A DNA stretch of 64,000 bases. It comes from Struthio camelus. Lineage: Eukaryota > Chordata > Aves > Struthioniformes > Struthionidae. The stretch lies in the NCBI RefSeq assembly GCF_040807025.1, contig NC_090952.1:24921068-24985067 (forward strand). Reading direction: 5' to 3'. How positions within the stretch are numbered: the stretch's first letter is position 1; the number at the start of each line of letters is the position of its first letter. Positions 50,601 through 59,600 of this stretch are shown here, piece after piece. Under the pieces are notes generated by a model. It ran no database searches. It was not told where the DNA came from and saw only the letters and a program-made list of their open reading frames with translations. The position numbers were made by a program, and so were the translations under genes.

Positions 50601-53600
50601 TGTTCTTTAGCCTTGCTAGGAATTTTTTTCTCACTCGCTGCCATTGCTTCTCTCAGAATGAAATGACTTCAGCTATTATAAAAAGTTTGATAGAGATATG
50701 GCACTTGGACTAGATCTGACCTTTCAGTATTTGCAATTTCTTTGGACACTGCCAGTAGTTCTTATCCTATCTTCAGGGTATGTCCTGCCTCAAGCGTGCC
50801 CTGGAGTTTTCTTTTAACATGACCTAACTTTTGAACTACAAATCAACGTTATCTTTGTAATTTGCAAGTAATGTGAGATATTCTGAATGTTTGTGAGGCT
50901 TTTCTAATGTCTTCTCATCTGTTTTTGGTGAATTAGAAATGAGAAATCCTTTAATGTTCGCTTCAGTGTTCTGGGATTTCAAGATTGAATCACTGCTGTT
51001 GTTTACAGAACACGAGTGTCTTTTAGAATTGCAGCCGTGGTGCTTTTGGCTTTTTTTCCATAAATGTTAAGCCTGGAGCATATGCTTGATGGCATAGATT
51101 AAGGACTTAACCAAAAAGTTGCGTTCCAATATCTATGTTGTACCTATTTAGAATATAAGTAATTTATATTTTTAAAAAAAGTTGACGACAAAGTGATATG
51201 GATGCTAAAAGGTACCTTCAGGAAAGGAATCCTATTTTAACTTTGGCACTGGGGACAGAAAAGAACTCAGACTAGCTGTGCAGCAGCTCATTCCAGGCAA
51301 CCTGTAGTTTCAGAGAGAGCCAGCTCTGTGCAGACGTTTCTGCTGCCAAGAGCACATGAGCAGTGCCTATGCTGAAGCCCTGGAAGTGTGTAGAGGGAGG
51401 AGGAAAATGGATTTTTCTCATTAAGGCCTCGCTTCTGGTTATTTCTCAGCTACTCTGTAAAAAAATTAGCTTCTGTTTTTCCTTTGGGTAGGTGGATAGC
51501 TAAGTTTGCTTACGTCTAAGAAACTAAACACTGCAATCAGTTTTACTGAATTAGTAATAAAATAGGTTGGTTAGCTGTCTTTCTTAGATTGGTATGTTTG
51601 TTGACTCAGTGTGGGCTACCCACACAAATATTTAATAAGTTAGTGGCAGAAGTAGCTGTAATCTGTGTTCATTTGGTGCTGTTTTGTCACCCTCTAGTGA
51701 CTGAACCCAAAAAATTGGTGAGCACACTATTGCTTTTGTAAATTTTTAGTTGCTCTGGTTCAAATTTTATAAGGAGACTATTTTTTATGAAAGGAACAGA
51801 ATCCAAATCATTTGCCTGCAATAACACATGAAATTTTTAGTTGACGTGAGAACTATACGAGGCTCTCTTGATTTCTGGGCTACTGTTTAAATCTCAAAAC
51901 CAGTTCTTATTTATTTATTGTTTTAACCTTTTCAACTGAGTTCCTGAAACATAAACTGCTGAAGTTGTGAAAGAACAGTAAGGTCTGTGTTACGGTACCT
52001 CTTCCACTTGTGGGAAGAAGCAAGAAAGATGAGATGTCTTTTCTATCATATGCTTTATAATAGTTTTGATTGCAGTTTTCCTTCATTTGATTTCACTTAC
52101 GGTGTTCAGTTCATTCACTCATTGTATTTTACTTAGGATGTTAGCTGCAATGAACTTCAGGTCCTTCCCCAGCAAATAGGAAAACTACAGTCACTTAGAG
52201 AATTAAACATAAGAAGAAATAATCTCCATATGTTGCCAGATGGTAAGCTGCTTGTTATCCTTTCTTTCATGCAGGTAAATTATGTGAAGTGTTAAGTAGA
52301 TACCTGATTTCTTTTTCTTTTCCTCCATTATAGAATTAGGAGACCTTCCCTTGGTAAAGCTGGATTTTTCTTGTAATAAAATTACAGAAATTCCAATTTG
52401 TTACAGGAAGCTACGTCATTTACAAGTAATAGTTTTGGATAACAATCCAATGCAGATACCACCAGCACAGGTAAGTATAAAAACATTTTATTTCAGTAAT
52501 GTGCATTAGGACCTTAAGAAAGGGAGCTGTTCTAAGTTATTACCAGTCAGGTTTTCATTATTTTTTAGCTGTGTTTTTCCTAGTGGGAAACCGTGGGCAT
52601 TAAATCATCAGTGTAGAAGGTATTGGTTGGGGTGCGTTATCAAAAGACGTGCTATGTAATAAATATTTTTTTTTTGTTTCCAAACAGATATGTTTAAAGG
52701 GTAAAGTACATATATTTAAATTCCTCAGCATTCAGGCGTGCCTCAGAATAGATAAAAAACCAGATTCTTTGGATCTTCCATCACTGGGTAAACGAATCCC
52801 CTCCCAGCCACTCACAGACAGGTGAGTGGTGTGGTGTGTTTTGTTTTGGGTTTTTTTTTTCTACTTTAGTATTTACTATAAAGCAAATCCTGTTCCTTGG
52901 GGAACAGGAAAGAATGTACCACACGAAGTTCATTGCAGTTTAATAGCTGTAATTTCAATAGTTTAAAGGTTGTTTATTTAGAAGTCATACTATCTAAATT
53001 TGTGTTAGTAGAAGCTTAAAGACCGTCTGGGTTACTATGAAAATGTTTCATTATGCTCACTAAAGATTTGTAAATAAGAACACAGATGTAGTTTCAGTTT
53101 GTTTATTGAAAAATTTGGTTTTCCATTTCTCACCCAAACTTGTCAAAAACATTGATATAGTCCCATAAGTTAGTCTGTTAGATGAAAAGTCTGCCTCCCA
53201 AGTATGGGTTAATGGAAACTAATTTAAATGGCAGTGAAATATCTTAGATTTTTTGATTGGATTACTCCTGAAGTCAAAAAGTGCAGCATGTTTTGCTTGG
53301 CTTCTTAACTGAATACCTCTCTGGAGTGATTAAATGAGAGTGGTTTTGTATTTCTTATCTTCAGCTGTCTTACCATTGGAAGCCGTGTGTAATAACGCTC
53401 TATTTTTGTCTGTTTGCTTAAAATATCACGTGCAACCTGTGTCACTCTTTCGTTCTGTGCGGACAGAAAGATAAAAGATATGAATAAAGCTTACAGAGAA
53501 CCACCCGAGACATGAAATTCAGTCCATGATCTTGGTCAACAGGTGATTGGGCCCTACTGTCCTTAGAATGCCTCTCGGTGCTCCTAGAAGCTGTGGTCCA

Positions 53601-56600
53601 CACATACTCCCCACAAGTCTATGCCAAACTTGAGTTCCACAACTATAAAATGTGTTGCAAAAGGAATGAAGTCATGGATATTACTACTGTACAACATCTC
53701 AGTAATAGTGAGATTTTGTTTGATACAATTTCAGATAATAAATATAAACCATATAAACCAAGCTCCGCAATGCACAATTGGAAAAGCACACCCTACTGAT
53801 GCTGTCGATCCTCTGTCTACTGCATTAGTAATCTTCGGAAGGCATACATTTAGAGGGAAAAAAGTATATATTTAAGCAGATTTAAACTGTTATGATGTGG
53901 CAGTGCATTGGGGAATCTGTTTGCTACTAATAGAAAATCATATCTGCCAATGAAATTTAAGGAACTGAAATTTAAGGAATATTTAAATTCTCCAAAGACA
54001 GTATTTTTGAATGAAACATAGAACAGTTCTGAAGTTACAGACATATGGACAGCGTGCCTTCATTGATCTTTTCAACTTTAACTTTTTTTTGATAGTGTGT
54101 ATGTGGCGGGGGCGGGTTTGCTTGTTTGTTTTTTAACTACTCAGGAGCTGAAGAATTTTTTCAGCTGTGTGCATGGGAATTCTGCATGAGTAGATGAGTA
54201 CAGGGAACATGTACTAAAGAGGATGTTTATATTCTTTCAGGAAAGAAAAACTAACAATTTCTTCAATTTTTTTTTTTTGAATAGCATGGAGGACTTTTAT
54301 CCCAATAAAAACCATGGACCAGACTCTGGCATTGGAAGTGATAATGGGGATAAAAGGTTGTCCGCAACAGAAGTGAGTGTTTTTCACTGTTAAATTTGTG
54401 TAACTTCTGTTTTATGGAACAGTTTTGTTCCTCTGTTTGTTTGCATCGTTTGAGAAATGCTTAATTAAGTTACAGTTACATCCTTTAAATATTTATACAG
54501 TTGAGTTTAAACCTTAGTAGTATTAGACATATAAAACCTTTGTTGCTTTGAGTTTTTCGGTTTAGATTGATTCTAGTCCAAACTCTCATACACTTTAAAA
54601 TTGAATTCTGATCTAAGGAGTTGTTTGGATCTTTTCAGATATAAAATATGTAGTCATGTGTTACACAGAGGGCAAAACATACGTGAAGTTTGCTTTTGCT
54701 ATTAATAAAATGGAGGAAAATGAAAATGTGTTTTCACTAAACTTGAGTGCTTATATATGTTAGTAATCCTTTTTTTTGTTTAAATTATAATATGAACGTC
54801 TGAATGACTCTCTGGGTTTAAAGTGATGAGCAGAAGTCCCCACAGCATATCCATGTATCTGTAGAGATCTAAGTTTAGCCAGTTGTAGTTACTAATGGCA
54901 TCGTCAAAGCTGAGTGCTATAAAACAACAGACTTTGATAGTACTATGTCCAAATTTAAAAAGAGAATAACTGCAGATGCAGAGTGATATTTAGTGGAATA
55001 CTGTAGAACAAGGAGTATTGCAACTTTTCATAAGAAAAGTCAAACTGATTGGAAGTAAAGCTGTGGGTTTTTTTGTTTTTTTTTTTTTTTTTAATCATTA
55101 GTCTAAGAAGGATCAAAGTGGTTGGAGGTTTTAGATGAAAAGGTACCCATGTTAATTTCCTCAGCCCATCGACCAGAATTGGGTGAGGGCCCTTTGAAGA
55201 AAATACTACATTTCAAAGGAAACTGAAGAGTTCTTTCATACAGTGAACTATCATTCCCTAACAGATACTGACTTGATGTTATTTTCTTTGCCCTGGGGGC
55301 CATTCCTCATGACAGGGTCTCTTATACTATTTATTGTTTATTAGCAAATCATATAGCATGTGCTTAATAGTACTGTATTAAGTGTGACTGTCTTTGCAGC
55401 CATCTGATGATGATACAATCAGCCTTCACTCCCAGGTATCAGAATCAACAAGGGAACAGACATTAAGGAACGACAATCATGTGGTGGGAAGTAAACTCGA
55501 TCCACAGAAAGGTAATATCTGTTGTGTATCTGTCATTTTCGGCAACAGAAATACTCTTGCTTAGATAATATAATATAACAAATTTGCACAAAATGATACA
55601 ATGGCATGTTGGAACTGTATTTTTATCATCTTGGAAAACAACATAATAAAACCGTAAATACACAGGACCAGAAAGAAAGACAAAGATCCTTTCTAGATAG
55701 AGGAGACAGGATTTCACTGTATTATCCGTATTTGGCATTTTTCATAAGTACTTCTCTCTCTCAGGAATAACACTTGGTTCAGAGAACTGCTTAATATTAT
55801 CTTTTCCACTCTTCATCAATCCTCACTAGACCAGGAGGTGTATGATTATATTGATCCGAATGCAGAAGAGGGAGCTGTTCCTGAGCAAGGAGATGCACAG
55901 ATTGGACCATTGCTGTCTTATATGAAGGTACTGTAACTTGATATAAGAAAAACTATTCAGTGATTCTTTTTTATTGAATTCTAAGCTTATTTTTTTCACC
56001 ATACATAAGGACCGGGGGAAGCATCCTGAGAAAACCCAGAAGACGCAACGGAATGAAGAGTGGGGAGATGAAAAAAGGTAAATCTATGTCTTTTTGGGAA
56101 GGCTTTGTGGGAGTAGGGGGAGTGTTTTTAAACTTGCATGTGGAGGAAACAAGTCTATCAGACATGCAAAGTATTCCTACTTGGACAGAAAGTAAGCTTT
56201 TAGGGAGGCCTGTTTAATTATTGTCCAATGATGTACCTGTTTCTATCTTGCCTGACTAAAGAATCTACTTTAATTTCCATAATCTAAAGAAAACTATAAA
56301 CTTTAAAACTGAGGTAATGTTTATTTTTTAAGACTTCAGAAAGAACAGCTCCTGCCTGAAGAAGATGATGAAATCAAAGAAGTGACTGACCTGAGGAAAA
56401 TAGCAGCTCAGTTACTGCAGCAAGAACAAAAACACAGGTATTACAATATTAGGTCAGATAACTTGTATGTTATAATAAATTAGTTAAAGGTTAAAGAATT
56501 AATTAAATTCTTTAACCAAAACTTCTTGACGCTTCATTTTGAGAATAGTTTTATCCAGCTATTTAACAGCTTAATCGACAGACTCTGCCAAGATATTTAT

Positions 56601-59600
56601 CCTGCGTTTCTTTACATAAAATTGCTGTCTAGAGAAGCAGCTCTATGCATCATGGGGAAAGGAAGAGAGGAATGTGAAAGTCTCTTGATTTCCCCTTCCC
56701 CCCGCCCCAAAAAAGCAAGACACTTATGTAGGTATGGGTGTTGCTGGTATGAGGAGATTATTAGTGAGCTATTCAAATTATTTTGCCTTATTTTGTCTGT
56801 GTTTACAGAACCTGCATGCAGTTTGTGTGGGGCTGGTTGTTTTATTGAAATAAAGGTAATTTAGGTGGTGGTTCCTCCATCCAGTTTGATGTGAGATGCA
56901 CGTTTCCTACGGACTGAAGGGGAAATTTGTTCAAATACTCGTGTCTCAAATGACAGAGCCTATATATATAGGATTTGAATAGCAGGAGTTCATCATGGTG
57001 AACTGTCTGACTTCCTCCACTTCATGTTGGCATCACAACTGAAAGTTTCTTGAAAAGGAAAAGTAGAACAAGAGGCAGGATGAAGGGATGCAGTAGAACA
57101 AATTAGCAACCGGATCAAAGGAAAAGCAGGAAGGAATACCTAAAGTGGCATAAGATGTGGATAGGTTAGGGTAGGAACTGTGTTCTCTGGTTTCTTAACC
57201 AAGCAGGAAAATAAGCAATGAGGTACTTTGGAGACAGTAAGCTGTCTTCCTGAAAAATAGCAGTTGTAGTTAAGTAGCAGTTTGTTAACCCTGAAGTAAT
57301 GGATTCAGCCTCAGAACAGATTAAATACTATTTTTGTTTCTCTTGTTTTTCTGTATAGCAATGAGATTCTGTGCTGCCATTTTTCTTTAAAGACAGTTGC
57401 AATACACGTGAAGCCCTTAGAGAAGGTGATATCTTGTGACTATGAATTGCAGATGTTTAAGAATTCACCCGTATTCCAGATGAGTTGACTATAACAGCAG
57501 TAGTATGTGAAGAAAAACTAAAATACACTTCACTTAACTCTGTCCCCTGTATTGAAGTATTTGGCCATTCCCATTGGGAAGGAAAAAATAAAAATGCAAT
57601 CTTAATGCTAATATTTTCTATCAACAAAAGTATTGCAAAAAAAGGGAAAAAAAATTTAATTCTTTCCTATATTGCTTAATATATGAATAGAGGGAGAATC
57701 TTAATGTTTTCTTATACTATATTTTTATATGATGGTTGTTTATATTGCATGTGGGATTTGTTTGTTTTTAATATTTCCTGATTATCTAATCATTTGAAAT
57801 ACCAAGCCACTCCTCTTCTCAAGTATTGTAGCTTAAATCTTCCTGTTGTTAACATGATAGCTGCATAAGTTTAAATGTTTAATGATGCTACTTTGCTCTT
57901 ACGCTGGTCGTGCATACATAATCTTATTTGTGAAGTTTTACGTCTTAGTTTAGCATTTATATTTTAAAGCTTACTTATTCATCCTTAAACACATAGGAAC
58001 AAAATCGTAATTACTTAAAGTGTAATTCAGTGAATCCATAGTTTTGTGAATTTATAACTTTTCTGTGGACAGCAATGAGAATAATATTTAGAAGTTAAGT
58101 CAAGACTTTTCTGAATTTATTTGTAGAAAATATGCATAGCTCAACCTGAGCAAATAGAATTCTCAGAAAAGTGTGCATCATGAAATAATTTCTGACTAAT
58201 CATACTTCTATTCATTCAGTGTATTTTCTTTTAATATTATGCAGTCTTTCTCTTTTCTTTTTGCTTGCTATGCTATTGACTTCCTTGTCCTCTCCCATCA
58301 ACCTCTCCTGCTTCCTTCTTTCGTCTTTGGCTTTGATGTGCATGAAATATGAATACAGACGAAGGCCATTAAGCTATAGAACTGCATTCAGTGAAAAACT
58401 CTTCCAGAGGACAAGGGCGGCAGGACGTGCATCAAGGTATATAGTGCTTGTAGATCTTCAGATTTCCAAAGACAAAATATGGACAAAAGAACCAATTTGG
58501 GCCTTGTCTTGAGCAAAGCCAGAATAAAGGAACTGACTAAGTTAGCCTAAGATATTTTATAATAGAAAATAGTTGGCAATGCTTTTAATGTTATTTCGGA
58601 TGAAATGCAAGGAAAATATTTCATGGAATTAGACAACTGTCCAAAACAGATTCAGCTTCTCGCGTGAACTCAATTTCCTTTACCTTTGGCATGTTTTATC
58701 TCCAGCAGTTGTCTTTGAATATGAAAGTGCAGCACCTCAGGCAAAAGGTTTTTTAGAGCTTTTGATTTTAAAGTGATCACTTTCAAATTAGCATAACTGG
58801 TGACAACTTCTTTTGTATTTAACAGGAAACAATGTTTCCTCCTGAGGGAGGAAACAGCAAATAGAAAAACCTCGGAGGGGACAAGAAATCCAGAATGGGA
58901 CCGTATAGGTTGTGGTCAGACATGTATGTGATGAATCAAGGGATTTCAAAGTTTGTCACCTTGTGAGATGAAACTCTACTTATTCTGGATACTCCTGGTC
59001 TGCTTCAACAGCAAGTGCAATACCTCAGCTTAAATAACCTTCCTTAGGGAGGTTTCACTTTGCGTGAATGTGAAATACAGATGCTCAGCAGACAGCAGTG
59101 ACTTTCTAAAGCTCTCTGAATCTGCAAGAGTGCATCTTACTCTCACAAAGTAGCAAGCCAGGTGTGAAGACAGGAGACTGTTCCCAAAGGAATGGGATCT
59201 TGACTCCTGAGTTCAAGATCTCTCAAGAGTTATTTTTCTGACTCACTATAAAAGCTATTGTGTCTTTATACACTTTATAAATCCCAGATAGTCCTTACTA
59301 ATTTAAACTTGGAAGCAGCTATCCTTAAAATAATTGACGTTATTCGCTTTGTTTGCGTCTCTTAAGCATGGCGTTATGTTTACTCAGGAAATGCAAACAA
59401 AAGATTGTTTAGAAGAGATTCCACTTTTTAAATTCTCCAACCTTGGAAAATATTTCCTAGCAACATAGTTTGCCTTGCCGTTACCTTTCTCTCCCATCTA
59501 GTCAGCAATTTGGAGTGGATGTTATGCTTACATGATGATTAGAATTGGAAAAGTGAGTTAGTGTTGTTTTTTGTTTAGTGTATGCAAATATGTAGCAGTG

